The position numbers and the translations under genes were made by a program. A stretch of 64,000 nucleotides of DNA from JAJPKK01 sp963702755 (GTDB taxonomy: Bacteria > Pseudomonadota > Alphaproteobacteria > Rhizobiales > Xanthobacteraceae), in contig CAVPDZ010000005.1 in assembly GCA_963702755.1 (NCBI GenBank), positions 186,001 to 250,000 of the forward strand, written 5' to 3'. A model generated the notes under the pieces. That model made no database searches. It worked only from the letters and a program-made list of their open reading frames with translations, and was not told the DNA's origin. Positions 9,643 to 19,815 of the stretch are shown here, piece by piece (the first letter of the stretch is position 1; every line of letters starts with the position of its first letter).

Positions 9643-11269
9643 ATGAGCAGATTGGGGCTTGCCGCTTTGGCGCTGGGGGTGCCTGGAGCGGTTCTTATTT
9701 CGAGCGTGGCTTTCGCCGAGAATTTGTCGGCGGTCGACTGTCGGGCCTATGATGCGCCCTACAAGGACTACAAATGCCTCGACAAATATCTGGGCGACGA
9801 CTTCTTCGGCCGGTTGATCAACTACTACAGGCTTGAACTAGGCCACGAGTCAGCACCCGCCGATCCGAAGGCCCCGTCCTCTCGCCGCGCGGGCTGGCCG
9901 GATGCGCCGCAGTCGACGCCGCCAATGCCCTTCACCGAATGGCCTTACGGCGGTTCGACCAACATCGGCACGACGCGGCCCGGCATCGGCCGACAGTCCG
10001 CTGATGGTCGCCATGGCCAACACCACGTTCGGCAAATACCTCGCCGACAACAACGTCCAGATCTATGGCTGGATCAACGGCGGCGGCAACATCAGCTCGA
10101 ACTCGGTGAGGCCCGCCGGCAATGCGCCGGCCGCCTACGACTTCACGCCGAATACGGTGCAGCTCGACCAGGCGGTTGTTTATATCGAGCGCCTGCCCGA
10201 CACAGTGCAGACGGATCACATCGACTGGGGCTTCCGCGTTTCGGGAATCTACGGCGAGAACTATCGCTACACCACCGCTTACGGCATCGCGAGCTACCAG
10301 CTCCTCGGGCACAATCTCTACAACGGCTACGACTTCCCGATGGTCTACGGCGAGCTCTTCATCCCGCAGGTCGCCGATGGCCTGTTGCTGCGGCTCGGGC
10401 GCTTCATCTCGGTGCCCGATATCGAGGCGCAGCTCGCCCCCAATAACTACATGTATACGCACTCGATGACGTATACGTTCGACAACTACACCAACAGCGG
10501 CCTGCAGGGCACGCTCGCCCTCAACAAGAACTGGTTCGTTCAATTGGGCGTGACGGTCGGCAGCGACGTCGCGCCCTGGAGTTGGGGTACGACTGTCCCG
10601 AACCCGTTCCCGAACCCGGTGTTTCCCGGCAATACCATGCTCAAGGATCCTGGCGCTCAGCCGTCGATCACGGCGGGTGTTCGCTGGCAAAGCGACAGCG
10701 GCCACGACAACGTCTACATCGTGAGTGACGCCATCAATGCCGGCAACTGGGGCTACAACAATCTCCAATGGACCGGTATCACCTGGTATCACACCATCAA
10801 CAAGGAATGGCATTTTGCCTGGGAAACCTACACGCTATTCCAGCGCAACGTCCTCAACGCGGCTGATCCGGGCGGTATCATCGCCAATGGCGGTCAGCCG
10901 TTCTCGGTTCTGAAGTTCAACGCGCCGAACTTCGCTCAGTGCGCCAATCCCCAGGCACTGACTTGCGACGCCCGCGCGTTCACGTCAGTCATGTATCTGA
11001 ACTGGCACTTCCGGCCGTTGGATAACCTGTCGCTTCGCTTTGAATACTACGACGACATGCAAGGCCAGCGTACCGGCACCAAGACCCGCTACGTCGAAAC
11101 CGGCATCGGCTGGCAGCACTGGTTGTCGCCACAGATCGAACTGCGTCCTGAAGTGACCTACTACAACGCACTCGACGCGAAAGCCTTCGACGGCAATCCG
11201 TTCAACGGCGTTGCCCCCACCCGGCATTACGCCGTGGTCGGAGCGGCCGACGTCATCTGGCACTTCTGA
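9643..11269 (+). CDS. Outer-membrane barrel, OmpL-like putative porin-2 family (one frameshift)
   Basis: A secreted barrel of about 540 residues. The signal peptide (MSRLGLAALALG to VAFA) is followed by a short linker with Cys residues (VDCRAYD, YKCLDKYLGDD), then a long barrel with many aromatic-girdle strands such as YGWINGGGNIS, GYDFPMVYGELF and LRFEYYDDMQGQR, ending in DVIWHF. Terminal Phe fits an outer-membrane protein. Its pattern matches the 'putative beta-barrel porin 2' proteins of Proteobacteria and Planctomycetes; substrate unknown. The frame shifts near 9985, where dropping one base joins the signal-bearing N-terminus to the barrel. Confidence 0.82.
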
Positions 11270-11314
11270 CCGATCCAAGCAGCAAGACTGCCGACTAGAT
11301 TTTGGGAGATTACA

Positions 11315-12065
11315 ATGACGAGAATTCGGCTAGCAGGGATCGGCCTCATCGCCCTGGCCCTCGTTCCGGCCTTCACTCCAGCGACCGCCGCCGACCTGGG
11401 GGTCAAGGCGACGCCCGCGCCAGCGATCGAGCCGCCCTACAACTGGACGGGCTGCTATGTCGGCGCCAACTTCGGCTCCGTGTTCGCAACCGAAGATTGG
11501 ACGCTGACGTCGCCGTCGACGGCGCTTGGCAGCCATAGCAGCAACGCGCTGGTCTTCGGCGGGCAGCTCGGCTGCACCTACCAGATCAACACCTGGGTCT
11601 TGGGCGTCCAAGCCGATTACGACGCTGCGAACCTCTCGGGCGCGAACGACGCTTCGGGAACGCACGCCGATTTCTTCAATGCCGGCGTCACCGACCGCTC
11701 CGTCATCGATTTCGATCGGCTCAGTGACGGGCCGCCTTGGCTACGCCTGGCATCGTATTCTCTTCTACGGCAAGGGCGGCATCGCTTGGCAGCGTGACAA
11801 GTATGACATGTTCACCACTGCCAACAATGTGTCGTTCACATCGGCCGCGGCGACGCGGCAGGGCGCGACGGTTGGCGCCGGCATCGAATACGCCATCACC
11901 AACCAACTGCAGATGTTCTTCGAATACAACTATTATGACTTCGGGACGCGCAACAGCAATTTCGTGGTCGCGCCGCCGGCGATCCAGGCCGTCGGCATCC
12001 GGGAACAGGAGAGCATCGTCAAAGTCGGCGTGAACTGGAAGGTTCTCGGCGGCGGCTGGTGGTGA
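11315..12065 (+). CDS. Outer-membrane beta-barrel protein (one frameshift)
   Basis: A small barrel with signal peptide MTRIRLAGIGL...TATAADLG, the family strand PPYNWTGCYVGANFG, a middle part with LGCTYQINTWVLGVQADYD, and a C-terminal half with the family hallmarks VTGRLGYAW, GATVGAGIEYAI and FFEYNYYDFG. The C-terminus is VGVNWKVLGGGWW rather than the usual terminal Phe. The frame shifts near 11718 within VIDF; dropping one base gives VIDFIGSVTGRLGYAW, an excellent family fit, so the break is probably a sequence error. Its 3' end is duplicated in decayed form at 12940-13014. Confidence 0.83.
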
Positions 12066-12130
12066 GGCCAAGCAAATTCAATTTGCCGTCGAGCCCGGCG
12101 GACACAGCACCATGAACGTGGAATAGCGCC

Positions 12131-12928
12131 ATGAACAGAAACGTCTTTTGTCTCTTCGCCTTCTTTTCGCCGATTGTGCTCGGCTCTGCGTCCGCCGTCG
12201 CGGCCGACATGTCGACGCCGTTCAAAGCTCCTGTCATCCCGGAGATCGCCGTCTGGAACGGCTGGTACGTCGGCATCAACGGCGGCGCGATCAACTCACG
12301 CGACAGCGTCGTGCGCTTTACCGGAACGGACACCGGCGGCGGCGGCCTCGGCGCTGCGCTTGCTGCGGGCGCCATCCCGAACTCGTTCGGCTTTGACTAC
12401 AACGGATATCTGCTCGGCGGGACCGTCGGTTACAATTGGCAAATCCATCCGCTCTGGGTGGTCGGCATCGAAGGCGACATCGACGGCGGAAAGGCAAAAC
12501 AAGGCGCCAATATCGCCTCCATATCCGGCGCGCCGATCGTCAGCACGGTCATTACCCGCGAGATCGACGACCTTGCCACCATCAGGGCGCGCCTTGGCCT
12601 CACCATCGTTGGGCCGCTGATGTTTTACGCTACCGGCGGCGCCGCGTTTGCCGAACACAAGCTTGGCATCGGCGAAACCGGCGCGCTCGCCACGCCGATC
12701 AATGCATCGAGCCAGACGTCAGGCTTCGTCACCGGCTGGACCACAGGCTTCGGAGTCGAGTTCATGTGGGGACAGCATTTGTCATTCAAGGGCGAATATC
12801 TGTTCGTCGACTTCGGCAACATCAACAGCGCCATCGCCTATACCTATCCCGGCAACACCAGTTCGCTGAGCGGCGTGGTGAAGGACCGTGACAACGTCGT
12901 GCGCGTCGGAGTCAATTATCGCTTCTGA
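12131..12928 (+). CDS. Outer-membrane beta-barrel protein
   Basis: An intact 265-residue barrel: signal peptide MNRNVFCLFAFFSP...SAVAADMS, the strand WNGWYVGINGGAI, then GTVGYNWQIHPLWVVGIEGD, LATIRARLGLT, FYATGGAAFAEHK and terminal RVGVNYRF. Strand alternation and terminal Phe fit a small outer-membrane barrel of the same family as its two neighbours. The low sequence identity to those neighbours argues for an old tandem family rather than a recent duplication. Confidence 0.87.
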   Translation: MNRNVFCLFAFFSPIVLGSASAVAADMSTPFKAPVIPEIAVWNGWYVGINGGAINSRDSVVRFTGTDTGGGGLGAALAAGAIPNSFGFDYNGYLLGGTVGYNWQIHPLWVVGIEGDIDGGKAKQGANIASISGAPIVSTVITREIDDLATIRARLGLTIVGPLMFYATGGAAFAEHKLGIGETGALATPINASSQTSGFVTGWTTGFGVEFMWGQHLSFKGEYLFVDFGNINSAIAYTYPGNTSSLSGVVKDRDNVVRVGVNYRF

Positions 12929-12939
12929 TCGAGTACCGC

Positions 12940-13014
12940 GATTTCGTGGTAGCGCCAGAAAGTATCGTCAAAGTCGACCTGAACTTGGAAAGTTCTCGGC
13001 GGCGGCTGGTGGTA
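12940..13014 (+). pseudogene. Decayed copy of the 3' end of the barrel gene at 11315-12065
   Basis: Bases 12940-12957 and 12959-13014 align to the last ~105 bases of the gene ending at 12065: ATTTCGTGGT-GCGCC, then GTATCGTCAAAGTCG, and TTCTCGGCGGCGGCTGGTGG match closely, with about 40 bases missing between the blocks and several substitutions. It has no start and no open frame. It sits directly behind the fourth barrel gene, so it looks like the scar of a duplicated and deleted fifth barrel or of recombination among paralogues. Confidence 0.75.
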
Positions 13015-13256
13015 AACGGATAACCCGGCGGGCTACGCAAACATTCCCCCTTGCGTGGAAAGAGTATGCGCCTCCTGGTTCGAGGCGCCCCGCCGGGCCT
13101 TTATTTCGCATTTATATAATCGAACGTCTGTACCCATAGATTTTATATGTCGCGTTGTGGAACGTGCCGGCGGGCGAGCTGATACGATATTTATCGGAGA
13201 TTGCATCGCGCCGATAACGGGCGGCTCGGCCTGCTTACCATGATCAACCTTGGGCG
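13015..13256. other. Intergenic region before the KdpE-like regulator
   Basis: About 240 bases without coding potential. An AT-rich patch at about 13100-13150 (ATTTATATAATCG region) could hold the promoter of the downstream regulator. No repeat, RNA gene or clear terminator was seen. Confidence 0.4.
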
Positions 13257-13982
13257 ATGCGTACGCTGGCGAGAAATACCATTCTGCTCATCGACGACGA
13301 TCCTCAGATCAGACGCTTCATCGTCGCCGGCCTCGAAATGCATGGCTATTCCGTCCGCGAGGCCGAGACGGGAGCAGCTGGCATCACTGCGGCCGCCCGC
13401 CATCAGCCGCAGTTGATCCTGCTCGACCTTCGCTTGCCGGATTTGAACGGCGAAGAAGTGCTGGAGACGATCCGGTCATGGTCGACGGTGCCGGTCATCG
13501 TGCTGTCGGTCGAATCCGACGAGCAGCGAAAAGTGCAACTCCTCAAGGCCGGTGCCGACGATTTCGTCGTCAAGCCATTCGGCATCGACGAGCTTGCTGC
13601 GCGCTGCGAGGCGGCGCTGCGCCGTTACCACCGAACGGTCGACCGCGAGCCCATCGTGCGTACCGGGCCATTGATGATCGACCTTGTGTCCCGCGCGGTC
13701 GTCCTCGATGGCGTCCAGCTGACGCTCACGCGCAAGGAATACCGGCTCCTCCATATTCTTGCGTCTCATCTCGGATTGGTGGTGACGCACAACCAGCTCA
13801 TCAAGGATATCTGGGGCACGACTTCGCCCGACAACATTCAGTATTTGCGCATGCTGGTGCGCAAACTGCGCCGCAAGCTCGAAGCCGATGCGAGCCAGCC
13901 CAAGCTTCTGATTTCGGAATCCGGCGTTGGCTATCGGCTCGAGCGCCTTGCCGAAGCCGAAGCGCCGGCCGCAAGGCGGTGA
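13257..13982 (+). CDS. KdpE-like OmpR-family response regulator
   Basis: A 241-residue receiver plus winged-helix protein. The receiver shows the acidic IDDD cluster, phospho-acceptor D57 in LLDLRLPD, and the FVVKPFGIDEL lysine loop that resembles KdpE. The DNA-binding domain has LTRKEYRLLHIL, the ...QYLRMLVRKLRRKLE recognition region and ESGVGYRL. Overall spacing and motifs are closest to KdpE. It lies about 6 kb from the kdp operon on the other strand with no kinase beside it. It could be a second KdpE, a relocated partner of the KdpD at 1-2669, or an orphan paralogue. The decisive fact, whether kdpE follows kdpD, is outside the window. Confidence 0.85.
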   Translation: MRTLARNTILLIDDDPQIRRFIVAGLEMHGYSVREAETGAAGITAAARHQPQLILLDLRLPDLNGEEVLETIRSWSTVPVIVLSVESDEQRKVQLLKAGADDFVVKPFGIDELAARCEAALRRYHRTVDREPIVRTGPLMIDLVSRAVVLDGVQLTLTRKEYRLLHILASHLGLVVTHNQLIKDIWGTTSPDNIQYLRMLVRKLRRKLEADASQPKLLISESGVGYRLERLAEAEAPAARR

Positions 13983-13988
13983 CCGGCA

Positions 13989-15188
13989 TCAGCGCGATGG
14001 CGCGATGAAGGTCGGGCCGACGGGCCGCACGCTGCGCTTGCTGGCATCAGCGTCGGCCGCGGTCGCGTCAGATTCGGATTTGGACGGCTGTTGCGGCGGC
14101 GGCGCGAGCGCCGGCATGGTCGAAGCACCTCTGCGCGGCTCGGCACGGGCCGGCGTTTGCTGCGGCGTTTGTGGTGACCCTTTCGCGGGATCCGGACGCG
14201 GCTGCGCGAGCGCCTTTGCTTTTTCGTCGGTCACCACGATGTCGCCGCGCTCCATGGTCACGTCCGGCGTCTGGCCAAGCGCGTCGGCCCAGGTTTGGCC
14301 CGGCGCTCGGCAACTGCACGCCGGCGTCATCTCGCGGCGATAGCGGAAAGCGTTGGGCAAATCCTTGTAAAGGCGTCCGGCGGTGGACACGGCCTGAGCT
14401 ACATCCTCGCCGGGATTGCGATGCGAATAAAGCGCGGTTTCGGTCGCGGGACACTGCGCGTGGCAGGCTTGCTCGTCCTCGGCAAAATGGCCCGCCGAAG
14501 TCGAGAATGAGATCGGGAAGTAGTATCCGTCGCACGTACGCACGCACAACGTCCGATAGCCGCCCCCGCCAATCTGTGGGTAGTCGCCAGGCGGGGGCGA
14601 AGCGGTCGGGTTGCCTGTCAGCCCGCCAAAGATCGTTTCCAGGATGCCGCGGGGCTGCGCGGCGGCGCGGTATTGCGGGCCGCAACTGTTCTGCGCCAGC
14701 GCGCCGATGACGGCTTGGCGCTGCATCTCGTCGTCGCCGCCGTGCCGCGTGCGCTGCAGGTCGCTGTTGGTGCGGTCGATATTGGCGCGCAGTTGCGCGA
14801 TCTGGTTCGACAATGGGCCGCACTGCGGCGACTGGTTCGCGAAAATCGAAAACAGGCTCGGTGGCTGGCAGCCGAGCCGCTGCCAGTTGGCCTGCACGCG
14901 GTCGAGGTCGCCTTGCTGCTTGGCAAGCGATTCCTCCAGCCGCCGCGATTGCTCGGCGCGCACCGGATCAGCGCCGGCCCCGCGATCGATCGCGGCAAGC
15001 TGGGCTTCAAGACGCCCGCAGACGGGGCTCACGGCACTGGGCGCCTGCGAGTAGGGCGCGTTTTGCGGAATGCCTTGCGCAGCGGCGGCGGCCGGCATGG
15101 CGAGCACGAACAGTGCTGCCGCTGCGCGGCGCGCCGTGGCGTGCGTTTCCATCATCCAACGCAAGCCCATGTCCGCACGATGCTGCAT
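13989..15188 (-). CDS. DUF2865 secreted protein
   Basis: A protein of up to 399 residues with a secretion signal (best read from a Met at residue 12 or 13, ATARRAAAALFVLAMPAAAAAQG), a coiled-coil-prone Gln-rich region (about 55-175), then the DUF2865 core YRTLCVRTCDGYYFPISFST with its conserved Cys residues, and a Pro/Ala-rich tail. Function is unknown. The family is largely restricted to Hyphomicrobiales and is presumed periplasmic or envelope-associated. Its 3' end lies 6 bases from the convergent KdpE-like gene. The frame is intact. Confidence 0.82.
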   Translation of the reverse strand: MQHRADMGLRWMMETHATARRAAAALFVLAMPAAAAAQGIPQNAPYSQAPSAVSPVCGRLEAQLAAIDRGAGADPVRAEQSRRLEESLAKQQGDLDRVQANWQRLGCQPPSLFSIFANQSPQCGPLSNQIAQLRANIDRTNSDLQRTRHGGDDEMQRQAVIGALAQNSCGPQYRAAAQPRGILETIFGGLTGNPTASPPPGDYPQIGGGGYRTLCVRTCDGYYFPISFSTSAGHFAEDEQACHAQCPATETALYSHRNPGEDVAQAVSTAGRLYKDLPNAFRYRREMTPACSCRAPGQTWADALGQTPDVTMERGDIVVTDEKAKALAQPRPDPAKGSPQTPQQTPARAEPRRGASTMPALAPPPQQPSKSESDATAADADASKRSVRPVGPTFIAPSR

Positions 15189-15488
15189 TCCTGTTGTCCC
15201 AGACGGATCGCGGACCGCCGATCATGGCCCGCCCAAACGGCAGCGCATCGGTCGGCGATCACACCCGCCGACTCCTCGGTCACTTCCGAACATTACTTAA
15301 AGCCTGTTCGGCCAAAGGGAAAGCCGTATTACCCGAGGAATCCCGCCAATAACGTGGCGGGCCGGGGGCGGCGATGAGGCGAACGGGCGCGGTGAACGGA
15401 CAGGCATTTGTCATAATGGCGTGTGCCGCAGCGGCTGGCGGTCGGTTTGGGGACCAAACCTTGCTGCGCGACCACGTGATTTGAATTT
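15189..15488. other. Intergenic region containing a small hairpin
   Basis: 300 bases between two minus-strand genes. The only structure I see is a perfect 7-bp hairpin at 15444-15460 (GGTTTGG, 3-base loop, CCAAACC). It is just downstream of the GGDEF/EAL gene in transcription order and may aid termination, but no T-run follows. Nothing else is recognised. Confidence 0.4.
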
Positions 15489-18400
15489 TCAAGGATTGCG
15501 CGCGCGGGAGCTGCGGTCCCGCGCCTGGATGCCGGCAAACTGCGCTAGCGGCAGAACATTGTCACCTGAGGGCTGGTCGGGCGCATCGCCGATGATGTGC
15601 TCATAGAAGGAGATCGGGCAGGGGCGGCCGATAAGGTAGCCCTGAACCTCCTCGCATCCAGCCTCTCGGAGTGCGGCAAGCTGTTCGTTGGTCTCGACCC
15701 CCTCCGCCAGCGCGGTGAGCCCGAGACTGTGGATGAGATCGATCACGCCGCGAACGATTGCATCAGACTGCGGGTCCTTGCCGAGATTGATGATGAAGGA
15801 CTGGTCGATCTTGATCTTGTCGAAGGGGATCGAGCGCAAATAGGACAGCGAGGAGTAGCCGGTGCCGAAATCGTCCATGGCGACATTGACGCCGAGCAGT
15901 TTGAGCCGCCGCAAGATCGACACCGCGTGGGAGAAATCGACCATCAGCGTGCTCTCGGTGATCTCGATTGTCAGCCGGCTTGCCGCGAGGCCGGTCTCCA
16001 GCAGCGCCGAATGCACGAGCGCCACGATATCGCCTTGACGGAACTGAAGCGGCGACACGTTGACGGCGATGCTCAACGGTCGTGGCCACGAAGCGGCGGC
16101 GCGGCAGGCCTCGCGCAATACCCATTCGCCGATCGAGAGAATTTGCCCGCTGTCTTCGGCGAGCGGAATGAACTCGGACGGCGGAACGGCGCCGCGGGTC
16201 GGATGATGCCAGCGCAGCAGCGCCTCGAAGCCGAGGACCTCGCCGCCATTCTTCGCCACTGGCTGATAGTGGACAGCGAATTCACCGCGTTCGATCGCCG
16301 TCAGGAGATCGTGCTGGAGCGCCCGACGCTCCCGCAGGGACTGATCGAGATTGGCCTCGAAGAAGCGATAGGTATTGCGGCCTTCGTTCTTGGCACGATT
16401 GAGCGCGGCGTCAGCATTGCTCAAGAGCGCGGGCGTGTCCTTGCCGTCGGTCGGGTAGAGGGCAACGCCGATGCTGAGCCGCGCCCGCAGGCTGACGCTG
16501 TCGACCATGAACTTGTCAGCCATCGCGGCTGAGAGGCGCTCGCAGAAAAGTTCGGCGGTCGCAGGCTGCGGCCCTTCCGCCGTGACGAGCGCGAATTCGT
16601 CGCTGCCCACATGAGCGAGAAACGCTCCCTCCGCTGCTTCTTGAAGTCGGTGCGCGATCTCGCGCAACATCCCATCGCCGATAACCTGGCCGAACACGTC
16701 GTTAAACTGCTTGAAGCGGTCGAGATCGAGACTGAGCACGGCAAAGCTCGAGCGCTCTGCCCGGGCCCGCTCCAGATGCTCGGCGAGGTGTCTCGCCAAT
16801 GCGAAACGATTGGGCAGCCCTGTCAGCGCATCATGCTGCTGGACGTAGGCAAGCCGCCGCTCGGTCTGCTTGCGCTCGGTAATATCATCGACCAGGCTGA
16901 GCAAATATTGCGTTTCGCCGTCTTCATCCCGAAGCGGCAATCGGCGCCCGGTGATCAGCCGGCGCTCACCCGTCGGCATTTCCACCATCTGCTCGTCGAA
17001 GAATGTTTCATGGTCCGACGTCAGCAATTCTTTGTCGTGGCTCTCGATTAGATCTGCCGGTTGCTTCTGGGAACAAGTCCCTTGCGGTCCAGCCGATGAC
17101 CTCGGAGCGCGGCCGGCCAAAATGTTTTTCGGCGGCGCGGTTGATCAAGAGGTAACGTAAATCGCGCGCATCCTTCACCGCGATCGATGTCGGCACGTTC
17201 TCGATCACACTGACCAGGAGCTTCTCGGTGCGTTGCAGCTGTCGGTGAGCACGCCGGCGGTCGGTAATGTCCTCGTGGGTGGACACCCATCCCCCATCGC
17301 CCATCGGCCGGTTCGCGATGTCGATCGAGCGTCCGTCTGGCAACTCGATGGTCGTTCGTTCCCCCTCGCCCGAGCGGACGACGCCGAGGATTTTCGCAGC
17401 CAACGCGTCGGGGTCGGCATCAAGGAGGCCTATCTGCGCCTGATAGGCGAGGATATCGCGCAAACTACGGCCCGGCGTGGCGACCTCCCGGTTGAGACCG
17501 TACATTTCGATATAGTGGTCATTGCACAAGACGAGGCGCGCGTCCGCGCTGTACATGGCGAGGCCTTGCGGCATGTTGGTGATCGCAGCGTCGAGCTGAA
17601 TTTTCTGCCGGTTGAGGCGTTCTTGCGCACGCCCGCGCTCATTCATCACCGCTTCCGCGGTGGCCTGCGCAGCTTCGGCTTTGGCCTGATCGTTGCGGGC
17701 CTTGAGGAGCTGCGCATAGTTGCCGAACTGGCGTACTGTCACGAAAGAAATAAAGCCGATCATTAGAACGACGAGCGCCGCGGCACCGCAGAGATAGATG
17801 GCTTCGCTTCGCCATTCGGCAAGCGCCGGGGCTGTTTCGGCCGAGACAGTCAGGCGGGCGGGATAGCGGGAGAGGCTGCGCTCCGATGCGATGTTCTGCT
17901 CGCCGTTCTGCGCCGCTGTCTTTTGGCCCTGCGGCTTCGTGCCGATTGCCGAGGGAATGGGCGGATAGTGGGCGAGCAGGGTGCCGTCGTCGTGCCGTAG
18001 CGCGATGTCCACGCCTTTCTCGAGCTTGAGCGCGCCGAATATCTCTTCGAAGGAATTGAGCTCCAGTCCGCCGGTCACAAAGCCTAGCAGCTGTCTGTCG
18101 GGCCCATATACCTTGCGGGCGAGATACATCGACCACGTGCCTGCTGTCTTGTTTTGCAGCGGTTCGCTCAGAAGCGATATCAGCGTCGGATCGCCAAGCA
18201 GTTTTTGCACGTACACGCGATCGGAAACGTCAAGCGGCGGGGTCGGCCACGTCCGGCTGAAATTGATCAGATTGCCTTGCGGATCGAAGATCGAGAACGT
18301 CTCGACATGCGGAAGACCGCCGGCGGCATCCTTGAGCTGGACGTAGCCGTCGTACTCCGACATGACCTCGCGGAATTGCGCCGGGGACGCAAACTTGCGG

Positions 18401-18717
18401 CGTTCCATGCGGTCGATCAGGCCGCGCTGCACCAATTCGAGGGCCTGGATCGAGCGGTCGGATTCCTCGGCCAGCATGTAAGCGAGGTTTCTCACCTCGC
18501 GCTTGGTGTCTGCAAGCACGTGGTGACGCAGGCTCGAAATCATGCCCGCGGTACCGTAGACGATGACAGCGGCCGTTGTGATCGCGGACAGAACGACCCA
18601 CCGCACCATGCGGGCACGACTGACCTGCGGCGAAACGACTGCGCGTTCGCCTTGATGAAGGGCGCCGGGGACGACCCCACCTGCTTCGTTCAGGGCATCA
18701 GCATTTGCACGTGCCAT
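15489..18717 (-). CDS. Cache/PAS/GGDEF/EAL membrane protein (one frameshift)
   Basis: A cyclic-di-GMP signalling protein of about 1075 residues once a break near 17055 is bridged. Order: N-terminal membrane helix, double-Cache-like periplasmic sensor (about 60-310), second membrane helix (about 325-345), coiled coil, two PAS domains, GGDEF, then EAL. The GGDEF core reads VGSDEF, so the second Gly is Ser and cyclase activity is doubtful. The EAL side keeps FEALLRW, DDFGTGYSSL, KIDQSF and EGVET, so it is probably an active phosphodiesterase. Dropping one base joins FPEAT to ADLIESHDKELL in the second PAS. It is monocistronic as far as can be seen. Confidence 0.88.
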
Positions 18718-18944
18718 TGCACGCCATTTTGCACTTATGGGATTAAAGAACCTTGATTTTCGAAGGGAACAACCAGCTGGCTTACAATCCTATTAATTTT
18801 CGGTAAATGAAGCCGCGGCTCGGAATTATTCTTTGTCGTTCGACAAAAGATAATCAATTCACTTCAGCTGTTGGACTGGTCGCAGCCAAGGTTTTCCGCA
18901 CTCGCCGGACATAGCCGAATCCAACCCTGCGCCGAGGCCCCTGC

Positions 18945-19580
18945 TTATTCTGCGTCGGGCTGACGTTCCGGACGGGCGGCATCGAAGGCCGGATGCCGAT
19001 TGGCAGCCTCATCGACGGCGATGATCTTGGTAAAGCGCTCGATCGGCACTTTGAAGCGGCGGGCATTGGCAACCTGGGGCACGAGGCAGATATCGGCAAG
19101 GCCTGGCGTTGCGCCGAACGCGAAAGGCCCTGGCCGGATCAGCTGTTCCACCGCCTCAAAGCCGATCAGGATCCAGTGATGGTACCACTCCCGCACGGCA
19201 TCATTTTCCGCCTTGAGGGCGCTGCGCAAATAATTGAGCGGGCTGGTATTATTGAGCGGATGAATGTCGCAGGCGATGATTTGCGCGACCGCCCGCACAT
19301 GCGCCCGCGCGACGGGATCGCGCGGCAATAGCGGCGGATCGGGGTGGACCTCGTCGAGATATTCGATGATGGCGAGCGACTGCAGCAGCACCTCGCCGTT
19401 GTCGAGGGCAAGCGCGGGAACCCGCATCTGGGGATTGACCGCGCGGAATTCTGCCGAGTGCTGCTTGCCGCCGTCCTTGATGAGATGGATCGCGATCGTC
19501 TCGTAAGCGATCCCCTTGAGATTGAGCGCGATGCGCGTCCGATAGGCTGCGGACGAGCGGAAATAAGAATAAAGCTTCAC
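18945..19580 (-). CDS. maiA: Maleylacetoacetate isomerase (zeta-class glutathione transferase)
   Basis: A 211-residue GST-fold enzyme that isomerises maleylacetoacetate to fumarylacetoacetate in tyrosine/homogentisate breakdown, using glutathione. The thioredoxin-like N-terminus has YFRSSAAYRTRIAL, the conserved NPQMRVPAL cis-Pro loop and LLQSLAIIEYLDE. The helical C-domain has ACDIHPLNN and the family signature LADICLVPQVANARRF. Length is typical. The other homogentisate genes (hmgA, fahA) are not nearby. The frame is intact. Confidence 0.9.
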   Translation of the reverse strand: MKLYSYFRSSAAYRTRIALNLKGIAYETIAIHLIKDGGKQHSAEFRAVNPQMRVPALALDNGEVLLQSLAIIEYLDEVHPDPPLLPRDPVARAHVRAVAQIIACDIHPLNNTSPLNYLRSALKAENDAVREWYHHWILIGFEAVEQLIRPGPFAFGATPGLADICLVPQVANARRFKVPIERFTKIIAVDEAANRHPAFDAARPERQPDAE

Positions 19581-19815
19581 GATCTAGACCCCCAAAACGG
19601 AACTGTGCGGCACGACAAGATAGCATGCCGATCACCGCGGTCCCTTCGATTTTCGCGAAGCGCGAAGGTGCATGCGGTGGGCGCAACCTTCGCGTGACGC
19701 CGGCAACAATTCCTTAGGACTATCGACTTATTGTTGTGACGTTGGAAAATTTCGACAACTTTACGCCATTGCACCACAAATGCGGGGCCGGTCGCGTAAT
19801 TGGGGTCCCCTGGAA

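Noticed and set aside
18832..18847. TTTGTCG-TT-CGACAAA palindrome near the GGDEF/EAL start
   Set aside because: Short stem with a 2-base loop and no conserved operator that I can name; could be chance in an AT-rich intergenic patch.
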